DNA from: Notoacmeibacter marinus
GTDB taxonomy: Bacteria; Pseudomonadota; Alphaproteobacteria; Rhizobiales; Rhizobiaceae
NCBI RefSeq assembly: GCF_002238045.1
Contig: NZ_NBYO01000003.1
Location: forward strand, 124,001-188,000
DNA length: 64,000 nt
Reading direction: 5' to 3'
Positions 45,907-57,025 of the stretch are shown here, piece after piece; positions within the stretch are counted from its first letter, which is position 1; every line of letters begins with the position of its first letter. The notes under the pieces were generated by a model. The model ran no database searches and had not been told where the DNA came from. It saw nothing but the letters and a program-made list of their open reading frames with translations. The position numbers and the translations under genes were made by a program.

Positions 45907-47243
45907 CGGCCCCTCTTGCCTCCCCGGAGCTTCGATTTCTTGATCAGGCCCTCATACTGATGCGCGATGAGATGCCCCTGAACCTGCGCCACGGTATCGA
46001 GCGTCACCGACACAACGATCAGAAGCGAAGTGCCGCCGAGATAGAACGGAACGCCGGTCGCCGATATGAGAAATTCGGGTAATAGACAGATCACCACAAG
46101 GTAGACCGCACCGATGAAGGTGATGCGGGTCAGGACATAATCGATGTAGTCGGCGGTGCGTTCGCCCGGACGGTAGCCGGGAATGAACCCGGAATGCTTC
46201 TTCAGCTGGTCGGCCGTATCCTTCGGATTGAAGACGATGGCGGTGTAGAAGAAGGCGAAGAAGGCGATCATGAAGGCATAGAGCGCCATGTAGATCGGCT
46301 GGCCGTGGCCGAGCGCCGCCAGGATCGGCGCCGCCCAAGAGGGCATGTTCTCCGTATTGGAGAAGCCTGCAAGAGTGGCCGGAAGCAGCAGAAGCGAAGA
46401 CGCGAAGATCGGCGGAATAACGCCTGCCGTGTTCAGCTTCAGCGGCAAATGCGACGTATCGCCCTGGAACATACGGTTGCCGACCTGACGCTTCGGATAC
46501 TGGATCAGAAGCCGCCGCTGGGCACGCTCGAAGAAGACGATTACGGCGATTACGACAATCGCAAGCACGATGATGGCCAGGATGATGCCCGTCGACAGCG
46601 CCCCGGTGCGGCCCAGCTCCAACGTGCCGCCGATGGCACTCGGTAGGCCGGCAACGATGCCGGAGAAGATGATGAGCGAAATGCCGTTGCCGATACCGCG
46701 CGCGGTGATCTGTTCGCCGAGCCACATCAGGAACATGGTGCCACCAACGAGAGTGACGACCGTCGACAGGCGGAAGAACCAGCCCGGATCGATAACAATG
46801 TTGTTGCCGCCCTCAAGGCCAATAGCGATTCCGTAGGCCTGGATCGTACCCAGCAGAACCGTGCCGTAACGCGTATACTGGTTGATGATCTTGCGGCCCT
46901 GCTCGCCTTCCTTCTTCAGCGCCTCGAGCGATGGGATGACGCTCGTCATCAACTGCACGATAATGGACGCCGAGATGTAAGGCATGATGCCGAGCGCGAA
47001 GATCGCCATGCGCTCCACCGCACCGCCGGCGAACATGTTGAACATGCCGAGGACACCGCCGGACTGCTGCTGGAACGCCTGCGCGAAGGCATCCGGATTG
47101 ATGCCCGGCATCGGCACGAAGGTGCCGAAGCGATAGACCAGCAGAGCGCCCAGCGTGAACCAGAGGCGCTTCTTCAGATCTTCAGCCTTGGCGAAGGCGG
47201 AAAAGTTGAGATTGGATGCGAGCTGTTCTGCTGCAGATGCCAT
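45903..47243 (-). CDS. secY: Sec translocase channel subunit SecY
   Basis: SecY forms the protein-conducting channel with SecE and SecG. The 446-residue product has ten membrane segments and the conserved [32 protein letters not shown] and [40 protein letters not shown] was taken as the start; a longer frame is not conserved. A hairpin lies between rplO and secY (47394-47420). It is coupled to adk by a 4-base overlap. Confidence 0.98.
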   Translation of the reverse strand: MASAAEQLASNLNFSAFAKAEDLKKRLWFTLGALLVYRFGTFVPMPGINPDAFAQAFQQQSGGVLGMFNMFAGGAVERMAIFALGIMPYISASIIVQLMTSVIPSLEALKKEGEQGRKIINQYTRYGTVLLGTIQAYGIAIGLEGGNNIVIDPGWFFRLSTVVTLVGGTMFLMWLGEQITARGIGNGISLIIFSGIVAGLPSAIGGTLELGRTGALSTGIILAIIVLAIVVIAVIVFFERAQRRLLIQYPKRQVGNRMFQGDTSHLPLKLNTAGVIPPIFASSLLLLPATLAGFSNTENMPSWAAPILAALGHGQPIYMALYAFMIAFFAFFYTAIVFNPKDTADQLKKHSGFIPGYRPGERTADYIDYVLTRITFIGAVYLVVICLLPEFLISATGVPFYLGGTSLLIVVSVTLDTVAQVQGHLIAHQYEGLIKKSKLRGGKRGR

Positions 47244-47393
47244 GGAAGTCCTCGGATCGTAACCGGTCGGGGCAATTCGCCTCGCCAATCGAAAATCGGC
47301 GCGCCGGGTGACGGAGATGATTGCGGGGTCCGAGATAAGCTGAGTGGCGCGATAGCGCAAGCGTCAGGACCGAGCCGTCCGCAAAAAGCGAAA

Positions 47394-47420
47394 GGGCCGC
47401 TCCCTTCTAGGAAGCGGCCC
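47394..47420 (-). terminator. Hairpin with T-tract after rplO (possible attenuator of secY)
   Basis: On the minus strand GGGCCGCT and AGCGGCCC form an 8-bp stem, extended by inner pairs, with TTTCGCTTTTT following. It begins 11 bases after the rplO stop, inside the spc operon. It may reduce transcription into secY, adk and the alpha operon. Confidence 0.5.
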
Positions 47421-47430
47421 CACCGAACGC

Positions 47431-47910
47431 TTATTCGGCGATCTTTTCCCTGGGTTCCAGGAGCTTGACCGAACCGCCGGCCTTTTCGACCTTTTCAGCG
47501 GCGCTCTTCGTGGCGTAATTCACTTCGAGTGTCACGCCATCCTTGATTTCACCATTGCCGAGAAGGCGAACGCCATCCCGTTTGCGGCGAACAATGCCAG
47601 CCTTGACGAGCGTATCGATATCGACCGTAGCGCCCTTGTCCAGTTTGCCGGCATCGATAGCCTTCTGGATCCGCTCGACCGAGACTTCATTGAACGTCTT
47701 GGCGAAGATGTTGTTGAAGCCGCGCTTCGGCAGACGCCGGTAGATCGGCATCTGGCCGCCCTCGAAGCCCGCAACGGACACGCCCGAACGCGACTTCTGG
47801 CCCTTGACCCCGCGGCCGCCGGTCTTGCCGGTGCCCGAACCGATACCGCGCCCGACGCGCTTACGGTCCTTCACGGAGCCTTCCTTCGGAGAAAGATCGT
47901 TAAGTTTCAT
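47431..47910 (-). CDS. rplO: 50S ribosomal protein L15
   Basis: L15 (159 residues) starts [20 protein letters not shown] and has the Gly-rich N-terminal region ([20 protein letters not shown]) that reaches into the 23S core, then [17 protein letters not shown]. It lies 10 bases after rpmD. A hairpin with a T-tract follows it before secY. Confidence 0.97.
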   Translation of the reverse strand: MKLNDLSPKEGSVKDRKRVGRGIGSGTGKTGGRGVKGQKSRSGVSVAGFEGGQMPIYRRLPKRGFNNIFAKTFNEVSVERIQKAIDAGKLDKGATVDIDTLVKAGIVRRKRDGVRLLGNGEIKDGVTLEVNYATKSAAEKVEKAGGSVKLLEPREKIAE

Positions 47911-47920
47911 ATTCTTACCC

Positions 47921-48106
47921 TCACTCGTCGTCCACGACACGCACAAGGTGGGAAACCTTGGCAATCATGCCCTGGACGGCCGGAGTGTTCTCCAGCTCGC
48001 GACGACGATGCATCTTGTTGAGACCCAGACCGACAAGCGTGGCCCGCTGGTCCTTGGAGCGGCGGATCGGGCTACCGATCTGCTCGACGGTGATCTTATC
48101 AGCCAT
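47921..48106 (-). CDS. rpmD: 50S ribosomal protein L30
   Basis: L30 (61 residues) shows the short-form pattern [20 protein letters not shown], then [20 protein letters not shown] and VSHLVRVV. It overlaps the 3' end of rpsE by 8 bases and is followed by rplO after 10 bases. The small size is normal for the bacterial protein. Confidence 0.96.
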   Translation of the reverse strand: MADKITVEQIGSPIRRSKDQRATLVGLGLNKMHRRRELENTPAVQGMIAKVSHLVRVVDDE

Positions 48107-48683
48107 GAGCTTCCTCCGTCACGCTGCTCTCCTCGGCCCGCGCGGTATCGATACGGCGAGACTGAAGCTCGGCATATTTGATGCCACGGGCGGCGGCGAC
48201 ATCCTTCGGATGCATCTGGTTCTTCAGAGCATCGAAGGTCGCGCGGATCATGTTGTACGGGTTCGACGTGCCGAGCGACTTGGCTACGACATCATGGATG
48301 CCGAGCGTCTCGAACACAGCGCGCATCGGGCCACCGGCGATAATCCCGGTACCCGGCTTGGCGGTGCGCAGCACGACCTTGCCGGCGCCATGACGGCCCT
48401 TGACGTCGTGATGGAGCGTACGGCCATCGCGCAGAGGCACGAAGATGAGATCGCGCTTGGCGCTTTCGGTCGCCTTGCGGATCGCTTCAGGCACTTCGCG
48501 CGCCTTGCCGTGACCGAAGCCGACCCGGCCCTTTTGATCGCCGACAACGACGAGGGCGGCGAAACCGAAACGGCGGCCACCTTTCACGACTTTGGCGACG
48601 CGGTTGATGTGAACGAGCTTGTCGACGAATTCGCTATCGCGGTCATCGCGATCGCGGCGGTCGTCCCTACGGTTCTGTGCCAT
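48099..48683 (-). CDS. rpsE: 30S ribosomal protein S5
   Basis: S5 (194 residues) helps set decoding fidelity and mRNA entry. [18 protein letters not shown] is an arginine- and aspartate-rich N-terminal extension typical of the order, followed by [40 protein letters not shown] and [20 protein letters not shown]. An upstream in-frame start would add residues with no family match. It overlaps rpmD by 8 bases. Confidence 0.97.
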   Translation of the reverse strand: MAQNRRDDRRDRDDRDSEFVDKLVHINRVAKVVKGGRRFGFAALVVVGDQKGRVGFGHGKAREVPEAIRKATESAKRDLIFVPLRDGRTLHHDVKGRHGAGKVVLRTAKPGTGIIAGGPMRAVFETLGIHDVVAKSLGTSNPYNMIRATFDALKNQMHPKDVAAARGIKYAELQSRRIDTARAEESSVTEEAHG

Positions 48684-48787
48684 GTTCCTATCCTTGTTCT
48701 TTTCCGGAAAACTGGCGATTGGGGTTTCCAATGGATCGGCCGCCACTTCGTTTTCACGAAGCAGCGGCGGCCGGTCCTTACAGCAAT

Positions 48788-49141
48788 TCAGAAGGTGAGA
48801 CCACCCTCTCGGGCCGCTTCGGCGAGTGCCTTGACGCGACCGTGATAAATGTACGGACCGCGGTCAAAAACGACTTCGGTCACGCCTGCTTCCTTGGCGC
48901 GCTCAGCGATCAGCTTGCCGACATTGGCGGCCGCATCGACATTGGCGCCGGAGGTGCTGCGCAGATCGGTGTCGAGCGTCGAAGCCGCGGCCAGCGTATG
49001 GCCTTTCACGTCGTCGATCACCTGGGCATAGATGTTCTGGCCCGAGCGATAGATCGAAAGACGGGGGCGGCCATTGGCAACCTGGCGCAGCTTCTTGCGG
49101 ACGCGGAAAGCGCGTTTCTGGACGGGAGTCTTGTGAGCCAT
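48788..49141 (-). CDS. rplR: 50S ribosomal protein L18
   Basis: L18 (117 residues) binds 5S rRNA. It contains [40 protein letters not shown] and the C-terminal [32 protein letters not shown] is the likely start, 13 bases after rplF; a longer frame overlaps rplF. rpsE follows after 104 bases. Confidence 0.97.
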   Translation of the reverse strand: MAHKTPVQKRAFRVRKKLRQVANGRPRLSIYRSGQNIYAQVIDDVKGHTLAAASTLDTDLRSTSGANVDAAANVGKLIAERAKEAGVTEVVFDRGPYIYHGRVKALAEAAREGGLTF

Positions 49142-49154
49142 GATCTTCCGTTCC

Positions 49155-49688
49155 TTACTTCTTCTTGCCTTCTTTGCGGACAATCCGCTCTTCGGCATAT
49201 TTCACGCCCTTGCCCTTATAGGGCTCCGGCGGACGGTATTCGCGGATCTTCGCTGCAGCTTCGCCGACAACCTGCTTGTCGATGCCCGAGACCGTAATCT
49301 CTGTAGGCTTGGGCACGGTGACGGTGACGCCTTCCGGCGGCACGAAGACGACTTCGTGGCTAAAGCCAAGCGACAGTTGCAGATCACTGCCACGCATGGC
49401 TGCACGATAACCAACGCCGTTGATCTCCAGCTTGCGCTCGAAACCGTTTTTGACGCCTTCCATGATATTGGCGATCATGGTGCGGCTCATGCCCCACTTG
49501 GAGCGAGCGTCCTTGCTGTCGTCACGCGGTTCGATGGCGATCGCGCCATCTTCCATCGCCACGGACACTTCTTCGCCAAGGGTGAATTCGAGTTCACCCT
49601 TCGGGCCCTTGGCCTTGACAGTCTGACCGTCGACGGTGGCGGTTACGCCATCCGGCACGGGGACCGGTTTTTTACCGATACGAGACAT
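49155..49688 (-). CDS. rplF: 50S ribosomal protein L6
   Basis: L6 (177 residues) has two similar alpha-beta domains near the factor-binding site. It starts [20 protein letters not shown] and contains [20 protein letters not shown] and the C-terminal signature [19 protein letters not shown]. It lies between rpsH, 38 bases upstream, and rplR. Confidence 0.97.
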   Translation of the reverse strand: MSRIGKKPVPVPDGVTATVDGQTVKAKGPKGELEFTLGEEVSVAMEDGAIAIEPRDDSKDARSKWGMSRTMIANIMEGVKNGFERKLEINGVGYRAAMRGSDLQLSLGFSHEVVFVPPEGVTVTVPKPTEITVSGIDKQVVGEAAAKIREYRPPEPYKGKGVKYAEERIVRKEGKKK

Positions 49689-49726
49689 GATCGTATCCCT
49701 GTTCTATCGTTTCCGTTGGGCCCGGC

Positions 49727-50125
49727 TTAGAATATCTGACAGAGAACTTCTCCGCCGACATTCTGTTCACGAGCCGAGTGGTCCGCCAACACGCCGCGAG
49801 GCGTGGACAGGATGGAAATGCCCAGGCCATTGGCGACCTGCGGAATATTCTTCACAGAAGCATAAACCCGACGGCCCGGCTTGCTCACCCGCTCGATCTT
49901 GCGGATGACCGGCTGGCCTTCGTAATACTTCAATTCGATCTCGATGTCGGAACGGCCATTCTCATATTCGGTGACGGCGTAGTCACGAATATAGCCTTCG
50001 TCCTTAAGGACATCGAGAACGCGGGCCCGCAGCTTGGAGCCCGGCGTCGAGACGGAATTCTTTCGGCGCAGAGTCGCATTGCGGATGCGGGTCAGCATAT
50101 CGCCAAGAGGATCATTCACAGACAT
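49727..50125 (-). CDS. rpsH: 30S ribosomal protein S8
   Basis: S8 (132 residues) binds central-domain 16S rRNA and, in E. coli, represses the spc operon. The product begins [20 protein letters not shown] and ends with the conserved [19 protein letters not shown] and GGEVLCQIF. rpsN ends 12 bases upstream and rplF follows. Any autogenous site would have to lie near rplE, which I could not identify. Confidence 0.97.
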   Translation of the reverse strand: MSVNDPLGDMLTRIRNATLRRKNSVSTPGSKLRARVLDVLKDEGYIRDYAVTEYENGRSDIEIELKYYEGQPVIRKIERVSKPGRRVYASVKNIPQVANGLGISILSTPRGVLADHSAREQNVGGEVLCQIF

Positions 50126-50137
50126 GCCAATGCTCCC

Positions 50138-50443
50138 TTACCAGCTGGACTTTTTGAGGCCCGGAATCAGGCCAATGGAACCGAGGTCGCGCAGTGCGAT
50201 ACGGCTCATGTTGAGCTTGCGATAGTAAGCGCGCGGACGACCCGTCACACCGCAGCGATTGCGGATGCGGTTCTTGGCCGAATTGCGCGGCAGGGCCGCA
50301 AGCTGCAACTGCGCGGTGAAGCGCTCGTCCAGCGGGGCGGACCGGTCCATGACGATCTTCTTCAGCGCGGCCCGCTTGCCGGCGTATTTCTTCGTCAGCG
50401 CGCGGCGCTTTTCGTTTTTCTCAACAGCAGAGACTTTTGCCAT
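50138..50443 (-). CDS. rpsN: 30S ribosomal protein S14
   Basis: S14 (101 residues) is the long form without zinc-binding Cys pairs. [20 protein letters not shown] opens it, [10 protein letters not shown] is seen as [20 protein letters not shown], and [20 protein letters not shown] closes the rRNA-binding part with [11 protein letters not shown] at the end. It lies between rplE and rpsH. Confidence 0.97.
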   Translation of the reverse strand: MAKVSAVEKNEKRRALTKKYAGKRAALKKIVMDRSAPLDERFTAQLQLAALPRNSAKNRIRNRCGVTGRPRAYYRKLNMSRIALRDLGSIGLIPGLKKSSW

Positions 50444-50466
50444 TCCAGGCTCCTTTTCGCTTGCCG

Positions 50467-51024
50467 TTACTGCCGGAAGGGGAAGTTGAAGCCACGCAGC
50501 AGTTCACGTGCCTCATCATCCGTCTTGGCGGTCGTGCAGACGATGATGTCCATGCCCCAGATCTGGTCGACCTTGTCGTAATTGATCTCGGGGAAGACGA
50601 TATGCTCCTTCAGACCCATGGCGAAGTTGCCACGGCCATCGAAGCTCTTGGGGTTCAGGCCGCGAAAGTCGCGAACGCGCGGCAGCGCGATCGTGATAAG
50701 GCGATCCAGGAACTCATACATGCGGTCACGGCGAAGGGTCACCTTCGCGCCGATCGGCATGCCTTCGCGGACCTTGAATCCAGCGATGGAATTGCGAGCA
50801 CGGGTCACCACCGGCTTCTGACCGGCGATCATCGCCAGATCCTCGGCGGCAACGGTCGGCTTTTTGGAATCTGCCGTCGCTTCACCGACGCCCATATTCA
50901 GCACGATCTTCTCGAGCCGGGGCACCTGGTGCATGTTGGTGTAACCGAACTGCTCGGTCATGAGACCGCGAATCGAGTCATCATACTGAGACTTCAGCCG
51001 CGGCGTGTAATTTGCCTCAGCCAT
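50467..51024 (-). CDS. rplE: 50S ribosomal protein L5
   Basis: L5 (185 residues) binds 5S rRNA and touches P-site tRNA. It contains [40 protein letters not shown] and [20 protein letters not shown], and ends [20 protein letters not shown]. Its start overlaps the rplX stop by 8 bases and rpsN follows after 23 bases. Confidence 0.97.
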   Translation of the reverse strand: MAEANYTPRLKSQYDDSIRGLMTEQFGYTNMHQVPRLEKIVLNMGVGEATADSKKPTVAAEDLAMIAGQKPVVTRARNSIAGFKVREGMPIGAKVTLRRDRMYEFLDRLITIALPRVRDFRGLNPKSFDGRGNFAMGLKEHIVFPEINYDKVDQIWGMDIIVCTTAKTDDEARELLRGFNFPFRQ

Positions 51025-51325
51025 CGATCACTTCTCCCGAGCTCTTGGCAATGCGGACCTTCTTGCCGTCACGGACTTCGAAGCCAACGCGCGTCGGCTT
51101 TCCGTCCTTGTCAGCAAGGGCCAGGTTGGACAAATGGATCGCCGCTTCCTTTGCGACGATGCCGGCTTCCTGCGTCTGTGTCTGACGCTGGTGGCGCTTG
51201 ATCATGTTGATGCCGCGCACCTTGGCGCGATCATCTTTCGGCATGACCTCCAGGACTTCGCCAGTACGGCCCTTGTCCTTACCGGTCAGCACCACGACCT
51301 TGTCGCCTTTGCGAATCTTTTGCAT
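51017..51325 (-). CDS. rplX: 50S ribosomal protein L24
   Basis: L24 (102 residues) starts early assembly of the 50S subunit. The KOW motif is at the N-terminus ([20 protein letters not shown]), followed by [20 protein letters not shown] and [15 protein letters not shown]. rplN ends 12 bases upstream. It overlaps rplE by 8 bases. Confidence 0.97.
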   Translation of the reverse strand: MQKIRKGDKVVVLTGKDKGRTGEVLEVMPKDDRAKVRGINMIKRHQRQTQTQEAGIVAKEAAIHLSNLALADKDGKPTRVGFEVRDGKKVRIAKSSGEVIDG

Positions 51326-51337
51326 GGTCCGTTCTCC

Positions 51338-51706
51338 TCAGAGCACTTCCGGAGCCAGCGAAATGATCTTCATATGGCTCTTGGCGCGCAATTCGCGCGG
51401 AACCGGTCCGAAGATACGGGTGCCGACGGGCTCTTTTTTGTTATCGACCAGAACGGCTGCGTTCTTGTCGAAGCGGATGACGCTGCCGTCCGCGCGACGG
51501 ATGTCCTTGGCCGTGCGAACCACGACCGCCTTCATCACATCGCCCTTCTTGACGCGGCCGCGCGGAATGGCTTCCTTAACGGAGACGACAATGATGTCGC
51601 CCACAGAAGCGTATTTCCGCTTGGAGCCGCCCAGCACCTTGATGCACTGGACCCGGCGAGCGCCCGAATTGTCGGCGACGTCGAGGTTAGTCTGCATCTG
51701 AATCAT
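51338..51706 (-). CDS. rplN: 50S ribosomal protein L14
   Basis: L14 (122 residues) lies at the subunit interface. It begins [20 protein letters not shown] and contains [20 protein letters not shown] and [20 protein letters not shown]. rpsQ ends 88 bases upstream; that short gap has no obvious structure. Confidence 0.97.
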   Translation of the reverse strand: MIQMQTNLDVADNSGARRVQCIKVLGGSKRKYASVGDIIVVSVKEAIPRGRVKKGDVMKAVVVRTAKDIRRADGSVIRFDKNAAVLVDNKKEPVGTRIFGPVPRELRAKSHMKIISLAPEVL

Positions 51707-51794
51707 GACTGACCGCCTTCAAATTTACGGGAGCCGGGCGGGACCGCCCTGCCCCCTTGCGATTAAAATTCTCGTTACGTGACCCGATGTCCGA

Positions 51795-52037
51795 TCAGGC
51801 CGTCTGAGCGTCGGTAACGACGACCCAGTTCTTGTCCTTCGAAATCGGGCGGCTCTCCTGGATCGACACGCGGTCTCCAACCTTACAGGCATTGGACTCG
51901 TCGTGCGCCTTGTACTTCTTGGTCGAGCGGACCGTCTTCTTGAACAATGGATGGGTGAAGCGGCGCTCGACGCGAACGACGACCGTCTTGTCGTTCTTGT
52001 CGGACACCACGGTGCCCTGAAGGATGCGCTTCGGCAT
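51795..52037 (-). CDS. rpsQ: 30S ribosomal protein S17
   Basis: S17 (80 residues) binds the 5' domain of 16S rRNA. It has [40 protein letters not shown] and the C-terminal [19 protein letters not shown]. It is 5 bases after rpmC and completes the distal part of the S10 operon. Confidence 0.97.
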   Translation of the reverse strand: MPKRILQGTVVSDKNDKTVVVRVERRFTHPLFKKTVRSTKKYKAHDESNACKVGDRVSIQESRPISKDKNWVVVTDAQTA

Positions 52038-52042
52038 ATCTC

Positions 52043-52243
52043 TCAGCCCTTGTTTTCGGCCGCCTTCTGGCGGGCAATGGTTTGAATGCGGGCGATGTCG
52101 CGACGCACAATGCGCACGCGATCGGTTTTCTCCAGCTGGCCGCTGGCGGCCTGGAAGCGCAGGTTGAACTGCTCTTTCTTCAGCTCAGCCAGCTTGTCAT
52201 TCAGCTGGTCGGGGCTCATCGCCCGGACGTCGGCGGCTTTCAT
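52043..52243 (-). CDS. rpmC: 50S ribosomal protein L29
   Basis: L29 (66 residues) lies at the peptide exit. The start [18 protein letters not shown] fits the family, so a longer frame running into rplP was rejected. [20 protein letters not shown] and [13 protein letters not shown] follow. It lies 13 bases after rplP. Confidence 0.96.
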   Translation of the reverse strand: MKAADVRAMSPDQLNDKLAELKKEQFNLRFQAASGQLEKTDRVRIVRRDIARIQTIARQKAAENKG

Positions 52244-52256
52244 GGCCTTCTTCCTC

Positions 52257-52670
52257 TTATTCGGCGATGCGCTGCACGAAGCGCGTCTTGACCGGCAGCT
52301 TAGCCGCTCCGAGACGCAGCGCTTCGCGCGCAACTTCTTCATTAACGCCGTCGATCTCGAACATGATCCGGCCCGGTGCGACGCGAGCGGCCCAATAGTC
52401 GACGGAGCCCTTACCCTTACCCATGCGCACTTCCGTCGGCTTCGACGTGACGGGCAGATCCGGGAAAATCCGGATCCAAACGCGGCCCTGGCGCTTCATG
52501 TGGCGGGTAATGGCACGGCGAGCAGCTTCGATCTGACGCGCGGTCACGCGCTCAGGCTCAGTCGCCTTGATGCCGTAGGAGCCGAAATTCAGCGCCGTGC
52601 CGCCTTTGGCACGGTTGCTGATACGGCCTTTGAACTGTTTACGATACTTCGTGCGCTTCGGCTGCAGCAT
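52257..52670 (-). CDS. rplP: 50S ribosomal protein L16
   Basis: L16 (137 residues) helps position the A-site tRNA. It opens [20 protein letters not shown] and contains [40 protein letters not shown] and [11 protein letters not shown]. It lies 34 bases after rpsC in the S10 operon. Confidence 0.97.
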   Translation of the reverse strand: MLQPKRTKYRKQFKGRISNRAKGGTALNFGSYGIKATEPERVTARQIEAARRAITRHMKRQGRVWIRIFPDLPVTSKPTEVRMGKGKGSVDYWAARVAPGRIMFEIDGVNEEVAREALRLGAAKLPVKTRFVQRIAE

Positions 52671-52704
52671 CGGTATTTACTCCAATCGTTCAGCGGGGCG
52701 CCGT

Positions 52705-53412
52705 TCAGGCGTTCTCGCGGCGGCGGCCACCGCCACCCTTGTTGTCACCTTCGGCAGCGCGGCGCTCGGAAGCCATCGGATCGTGCTCAAGGATTTCACC
52801 CTTGAAAATCCAGACTTTCACGCCGCAAATGCCATAAGCGGTCTCTGCTTCAGCCGTGCCGTAATCGACATCGGCACGCAGCGTATGAAGCGGCACACGC
52901 CCTTCGCGGTACCATTCTGTCCGCGCAATTTCGGCACCGCCGAGACGGCCGCCGCAATTGATACGGATGCCCTGCGCGCCAAGGCGCATGGCGCTCTGGA
53001 CGGCGCGCTTCATGGCCCGGCGAAACGCGACACGGCGCTCCAGCTGCTGGGCGATCGACTGCGCGACCAGGGTCGCATCCACTTCGGGCTTGCGTACCTC
53101 AACGATGTTCAGATGAACTTCGCTATCCGTCATTTCCGACAGTTTGCGGCGCAGCTTTTCAATATCCGCACCCTTCTTGCCGATGATTAGGCCGGGGCGT
53201 GCCGCATGAATGGTGATGCGGCACTTCTTGTGCGGACGCTCGATCACGATTTTGGAAACGGCAGCCTGCTTCAGCTCCTTCTCAAGATAGGTCCGGATCT
53301 TGATATCCTCGTGGAGGAGCTGCGCATATTCACCAGAAGCGGCGAACCAGCGGCTGTCCCACGTCTTGTTGATGCCGAGGCGAAGCCCGACTGGATTGAT
53401 CTTGTGACCCAT
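52705..53412 (-). CDS. rpsC: 30S ribosomal protein S3
   Basis: S3 (235 residues) lines the mRNA entry tunnel. It begins [20 protein letters not shown] and has the KH domain ([20 protein letters not shown]), then [20 protein letters not shown]. The C-terminal tail is charged and Gly-rich ([15 protein letters not shown]). It overlaps the rplV stop by one base. Confidence 0.97.
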   Translation of the reverse strand: MGHKINPVGLRLGINKTWDSRWFAASGEYAQLLHEDIKIRTYLEKELKQAAVSKIVIERPHKKCRITIHAARPGLIIGKKGADIEKLRRKLSEMTDSEVHLNIVEVRKPEVDATLVAQSIAQQLERRVAFRRAMKRAVQSAMRLGAQGIRINCGGRLGGAEIARTEWYREGRVPLHTLRADVDYGTAEAETAYGICGVKVWIFKGEILEHDPMASERRAAEGDNKGGGGRRRENA

Positions 53413-53795
53413 CAGGCCGTCTCCTCTTCGACTTCGCGCACGACGATCGTCAGATGCGCGAAAGGCTTCTCAATCCGGCTGGCGCGGCCGCGGCCACGGG
53501 CATGAAAACGCTTCATGACGATCGACTTGCCGACGAAAGCCTCGGCAACGATCAACGAATCGACGTCCAGATCGTGATTGTTCTCGGCATTGGCGATGGC
53601 GCTTTCCAGCGTCTTCTTTACCGTGCCAGCAATGCGTTTACGCGAAAATTCGAGATCCGCAACCGCTGTCTGCGCCTTCTTGCCGCGAATCATGGCAGCA
53701 ACAAGGTTGAGCTTCTGCGGGCTGACGCGAATGGTGCGCGTTACCGCCCTTGCCTCATTGTCCGCCAGGCGGCGTGGGGCCTTGGCCTTACCCAT
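53412..53795 (-). CDS. rplV: 50S ribosomal protein L22
   Basis: L22 (127 residues) reaches into the exit tunnel through its beta hairpin. [20 protein letters not shown] opens it, with [20 protein letters not shown] and the hairpin [20 protein letters not shown]. It begins 2 bases after rpsS and shares one base with rpsC. Confidence 0.97.
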   Translation of the reverse strand: MGKAKAPRRLADNEARAVTRTIRVSPQKLNLVAAMIRGKKAQTAVADLEFSRKRIAGTVKKTLESAIANAENNHDLDVDSLIVAEAFVGKSIVMKRFHARGRGRASRIEKPFAHLTIVVREVEEETA

Positions 53796-53797
53796 GA

Positions 53798-54076
53798 TTA
53801 CTTCCTTCTCGCCTTCTTGTCGGCGCCGTGGCCGTAATAGGTCCGCGTCGGCGAGAATTCGCCGAGCTTGTGGCCGACCATGTCCTCGGACACGGAGACC
53901 GGAATATGCTTCTGGCCGTTATAGACGCCGAAGGTGAGGCCGACGAACTGCGGCAGGATCGTGGAGCGACGGCTCCACGTCTTGATCACCTCGTTACGGC
54001 CACCTTCACGAACCTTGTCGGCTTTCTTCAGGAGGTAGCCGTCGACGAACGGGCCTTTCCAGACTGAACGGGTCAC
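53798..54076 (-). CDS. rpsS: 30S ribosomal protein S19
   Basis: S19 (92 residues) forms a bridge with S13 in the 30S head. It shows [40 protein letters not shown] and [20 protein letters not shown]. It lies 15 bases after rplB and 2 bases before rplV. Confidence 0.97.
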   Translation of the reverse strand: MTRSVWKGPFVDGYLLKKADKVREGGRNEVIKTWSRRSTILPQFVGLTFGVYNGQKHIPVSVSEDMVGHKLGEFSPTRTYYGHGADKKARRK

Positions 54077-54091
54077 TAGGCTGCCCTTCCC

Positions 54092-54928
54092 TTATTTCTT
54101 ACGCGCATGGCGCGAACGCATGATGTATTTGTCGGTCTGCTTGTTGGACCGGGTGCGCTTGCCCTTGGTCGGCTTGCCCCAAGGGGTCACCGGATGGCGA
54201 CCGCCGGAGGTCCGGCCTTCACCACCGCCGTGCGGATGGTCGACCGGGTTCATCACGACGCCACGAACATGCGGGGTCTTACCGAGCCAGCGCTTGCGGC
54301 CCGCCTTGCCGAGATTGATATTGGCGTGGTCCGGATTGGAGACCGCACCGACCGTCGCCAGGCAAGCGCCGTGAACGAGGCGCTGCTCGCCGGAGTTGAG
54401 GCGCAGGATCGCCATGCCGGCATCGCGGCCGACAAGCTGTGCGTATGCGCCAGCCGAGCGTGCGATCTGACCGCCCTTGCCGACCTTCATCTCCACATTG
54501 TGGACGATGGTGCCGACCGGCATCCGTTCCAACGGCATCGTATTGCCCGGCTTGACGTCGATCGCCTTGCCGGAGGCCATCACCTTGTCGCCGGAAGCCA
54601 GACGCTGCGGTGCAAGAATGTAGGACAGTTCACCATCCTCATAGCGGATGAGCGCGATGAAGGCGGTGCGGTTCGGATCATATTCAAGACGCTCGACCGT
54701 CGCTTCCACGTCGAACTTGCGACGCTTGAAGTCGATGCGGCGATAGGTCCGCTTGTGACCGCCACCGATGTAGCGGGCCGTGATCCGGCCATGATTGTTG
54801 CGGCCGCCGCTCTTGGTCAGGCCTTCGGTCAGCGCCTTGACGGGCTTGCCCTTATGCAGGCCGTCCCGATTGACCAGCACCAGCTGGCGCAGGCTCGGCG
54901 TGACCGGATTGAATGTCTTCAGTGCCAT
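54092..54928 (-). CDS. rplB: 50S ribosomal protein L2
   Basis: L2 (278 residues) is needed for subunit joining and peptidyl transfer. It opens [20 protein letters not shown] and carries [20 protein letters not shown], and the conserved [20 protein letters not shown] with the His near the peptidyl transferase centre. It lies 25 bases after rplW. Confidence 0.98.
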   Translation of the reverse strand: MALKTFNPVTPSLRQLVLVNRDGLHKGKPVKALTEGLTKSGGRNNHGRITARYIGGGHKRTYRRIDFKRRKFDVEATVERLEYDPNRTAFIALIRYEDGELSYILAPQRLASGDKVMASGKAIDVKPGNTMPLERMPVGTIVHNVEMKVGKGGQIARSAGAYAQLVGRDAGMAILRLNSGEQRLVHGACLATVGAVSNPDHANINLGKAGRKRWLGKTPHVRGVVMNPVDHPHGGGEGRTSGGRHPVTPWGKPTKGKRTRSNKQTDKYIMRSRHARKK

Positions 54929-54953
54929 TGTCTATCCGTCCTTCCGGCTCGCT

Positions 54954-55247
54954 CTAGAGGCCGCTCGTGACATCGATGGACTGGCCGTCCTCGAGCGTCA
55001 CGATGGCCTTCTTGACGTCGCTCTGACGACCGATGCGGCCGCGGAAGCGCTTAACCTTGCCCTTGCGGACAAGCGTGTTCACACCGGTGACCTTGACGCC
55101 GAAGAGTGTTTCGACGGCCGCCTTGATTTCCGGCTTCGTGGCGGTCTTGGCAACGTTGAAGACCACCTGGTTGTTCTCCGACGCCATGGTCGACTTCTCG
55201 GTGATGACCGGGCTGACGATGATGTCGTAATGGCTGAGATCGCTCAT
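54954..55247 (-). CDS. rplW: 50S ribosomal protein L23
   Basis: L23 (97 residues) sits at the exit tunnel and binds trigger factor and SRP. It starts [20 protein letters not shown] and has [20 protein letters not shown]. It overlaps the 3' end of rplD by 4 bases and is followed by rplB. Confidence 0.97.
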   Translation of the reverse strand: MSDLSHYDIIVSPVITEKSTMASENNQVVFNVAKTATKPEIKAAVETLFGVKVTGVNTLVRKGKVKRFRGRIGRQSDVKKAIVTLEDGQSIDVTSGL

Positions 55248-55867
55248 TTGAACCGCTCCTCGAGAGCTTCGACCGCCGCGCGGGAAAGGACCAGCTTTCC
55301 GCGACGCAGAATGTCGTAAACATTGATGCCCTGGACCGGCAGCACATCCACATGCGGAATGTTCGAAGCAGCGCGGGCAAAACCCTGATCGACTTCCGAT
55401 CCACCGATGAAGAGCGCGTCGGCGATGCCGAGCTTGTCGAACGAGCCGAGCAGCGCCTTCGTCTTGGCTTCCGACACCTTCAACTCGTCGACGACGATCA
55501 GGCTGTCGCTCTTGGCCTTGGCCGAAAGGGCGTGCTTCAGGCCGAGGGCGCGAACCTTCTTCGGCAGATCGTGCGCATGGCTGCGAACGACCGGGCCGTG
55601 CGCCTTGCCGCCGCCGCGGAACTGCGGTGCGCGGGCCGAAGAGTGACGGGCGCGCCCCGTGCCCTTCTGGCGGTACATCTTGGCGCCGGTACGCGAAATC
55701 TCGCTACGCTGCAGCGCCTTATGCGTGCCCTGCTGCTTCTTGGCGCGCTGCCAGCGGACGACGCGATAGAGAATGTCGTCGCGCGGCTCCAGACCGAAGA
55801 TCGCATCGTCGAGCGAAATCGTGCCGGATTCGTCACCGGCCATGGTGTTGACCTTAACGTCCATCAT
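55244..55867 (-). CDS. rplD: 50S ribosomal protein L4
   Basis: L4 (207 residues) reaches into the exit tunnel and in E. coli represses the S10 operon. It contains [40 protein letters not shown] and [20 protein letters not shown]. The start lies in an ATGATG overlapping the rplC stop by 4 bases; either ATG is possible. It overlaps rplW by 4 bases. Confidence 0.97.
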   Translation of the reverse strand: MMDVKVNTMAGDESGTISLDDAIFGLEPRDDILYRVVRWQRAKKQQGTHKALQRSEISRTGAKMYRQKGTGRARHSSARAPQFRGGGKAHGPVVRSHAHDLPKKVRALGLKHALSAKAKSDSLIVVDELKVSEAKTKALLGSFDKLGIADALFIGGSEVDQGFARAASNIPHVDVLPVQGINVYDILRRGKLVLSRAAVEALEERFK

Positions 55868-56598
55868 TCCGCTCCTTCGGTGGCCGGGGCTTCAGCCTCG
55901 GCCTCGGTTGCAGAACCGTTGCTGTTGCTACGGATCGCAGCCGGCTTCGGCGCATTGTCGGGAAGAGTGCTCTTGACCGCATCGCGCACTTCGATCCAGG
56001 CGCCCTTGGAGCCCGGAACGGCGCCGCGAACCAGGATCAGGCCGCGATCGACATCGGTCGAGACGATCTGTAGGTTCTGCGTGGTCACGCGGGTCTGGCC
56101 CATATGACCGGCCATCTTCTTGTTCTTGAAGACCTTGCCCGGATCCTGACACTGCCCGGTCGAACCGTGCGCGCGGTGGCTGACTGAGTTACCGTGGGTC
56201 GCACGGCCGCCGCCGAAATTGTGGCGCTTCATGACGCCGGCAAAACCCTTACCGATCGTGACGCCGGAGACGTCGACCATCTGACCGGGCACGAAATGCT
56301 CGGCGGTGATCTCCGCGCCAATATCGATCATATTATCTTCGGACACGCGGAATTCGCAGAGCTTGGCCTTCGGCTCGACGGAAACCTGCGCGAACTGGCC
56401 CCGCTGGGCCTTCGCCACATTCTTCACCTTACGAAAGCCAACACCGAGCTGCACGGCGCTGTACCCGTTTCTATCAGCGGTGCGCTGCGCGACAACCTGA
56501 CAGTTTTCCATGCGGAGAACCGTCACCGGCACATGCTCGCCCGCATCGTTATAGACGCGGGTCATGCCCAGCTTCTGTGCAATGACACCTGAACGCAT
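55864..56598 (-). CDS. rplC: 50S ribosomal protein L3
   Basis: L3 (244 residues) helps start 50S assembly. It contains [40 protein letters not shown] and [20 protein letters not shown]. The C-terminus is longer than in E. coli, with an Ala/Glu-rich tail (about residues 212-244; [13 protein letters not shown]), a common trait of alphaproteobacteria. It follows rpsJ after 95 bases and is coupled to rplD. Confidence 0.97.
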   Translation of the reverse strand: MRSGVIAQKLGMTRVYNDAGEHVPVTVLRMENCQVVAQRTADRNGYSAVQLGVGFRKVKNVAKAQRGQFAQVSVEPKAKLCEFRVSEDNMIDIGAEITAEHFVPGQMVDVSGVTIGKGFAGVMKRHNFGGGRATHGNSVSHRAHGSTGQCQDPGKVFKNKKMAGHMGQTRVTTQNLQIVSTDVDRGLILVRGAVPGSKGAWIEVRDAVKSTLPDNAPKPAAIRSNSNGSATEAEAEAPATEGAE

Positions 56599-56693
56599 CG
56601 GTTCAATCCTTACATTCTCTCGCGAGCCAGCTTTTCGTTCGCTGTTCGCGGCTTCGTTTCAGAGGACTGTCATTGGACAGTCATGAAAGCTCC

Positions 56694-57002
56694 TTAGAGC
56701 TTGATCTCGACGTCCACACCGGCGGCCAGATCGAGTTTCATCAGCGCATCGACGGTCTGAGGAGTCGGGTCGACAATGTCGAGAAGGCGCTTATGCGTGC
56801 GCATCTCGAACTGTTCGCGGCTCTTCTTGTCGATGTGCGGACCACGGTTCACCGTGAATTTCTCGATCCGCGTAGGCAGTGGGATCGGTCCCCGCACATT
56901 GGCGCCGGTCCGCTTGGCCGTCGACACGATTTCGCGCGTCGACGTGTCCAGAATGCGGTGATCGAACGCCTTGAGGCGGATCCTGATGTTCTGTCCGTTC
57001 AT
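56694..57002 (-). CDS. rpsJ: 30S ribosomal protein S10
   Basis: S10 (102 residues) acts in the 30S head and, as NusE, in antitermination. It reads [40 protein letters not shown] and [20 protein letters not shown]. The ATG at 57002 has AAGGA at good distance; the ATG three codons upstream would overlap this site. A long hairpin (57026-57054) separates it from tuf. Confidence 0.97.
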   Translation of the reverse strand: MNGQNIRIRLKAFDHRILDTSTREIVSTAKRTGANVRGPIPLPTRIEKFTVNRGPHIDKKSREQFEMRTHKRLLDIVDPTPQTVDALMKLDLAAGVDVEIKL

Positions 57003-57025
57003 GGAAGACATTCCTTATTCGAAAG

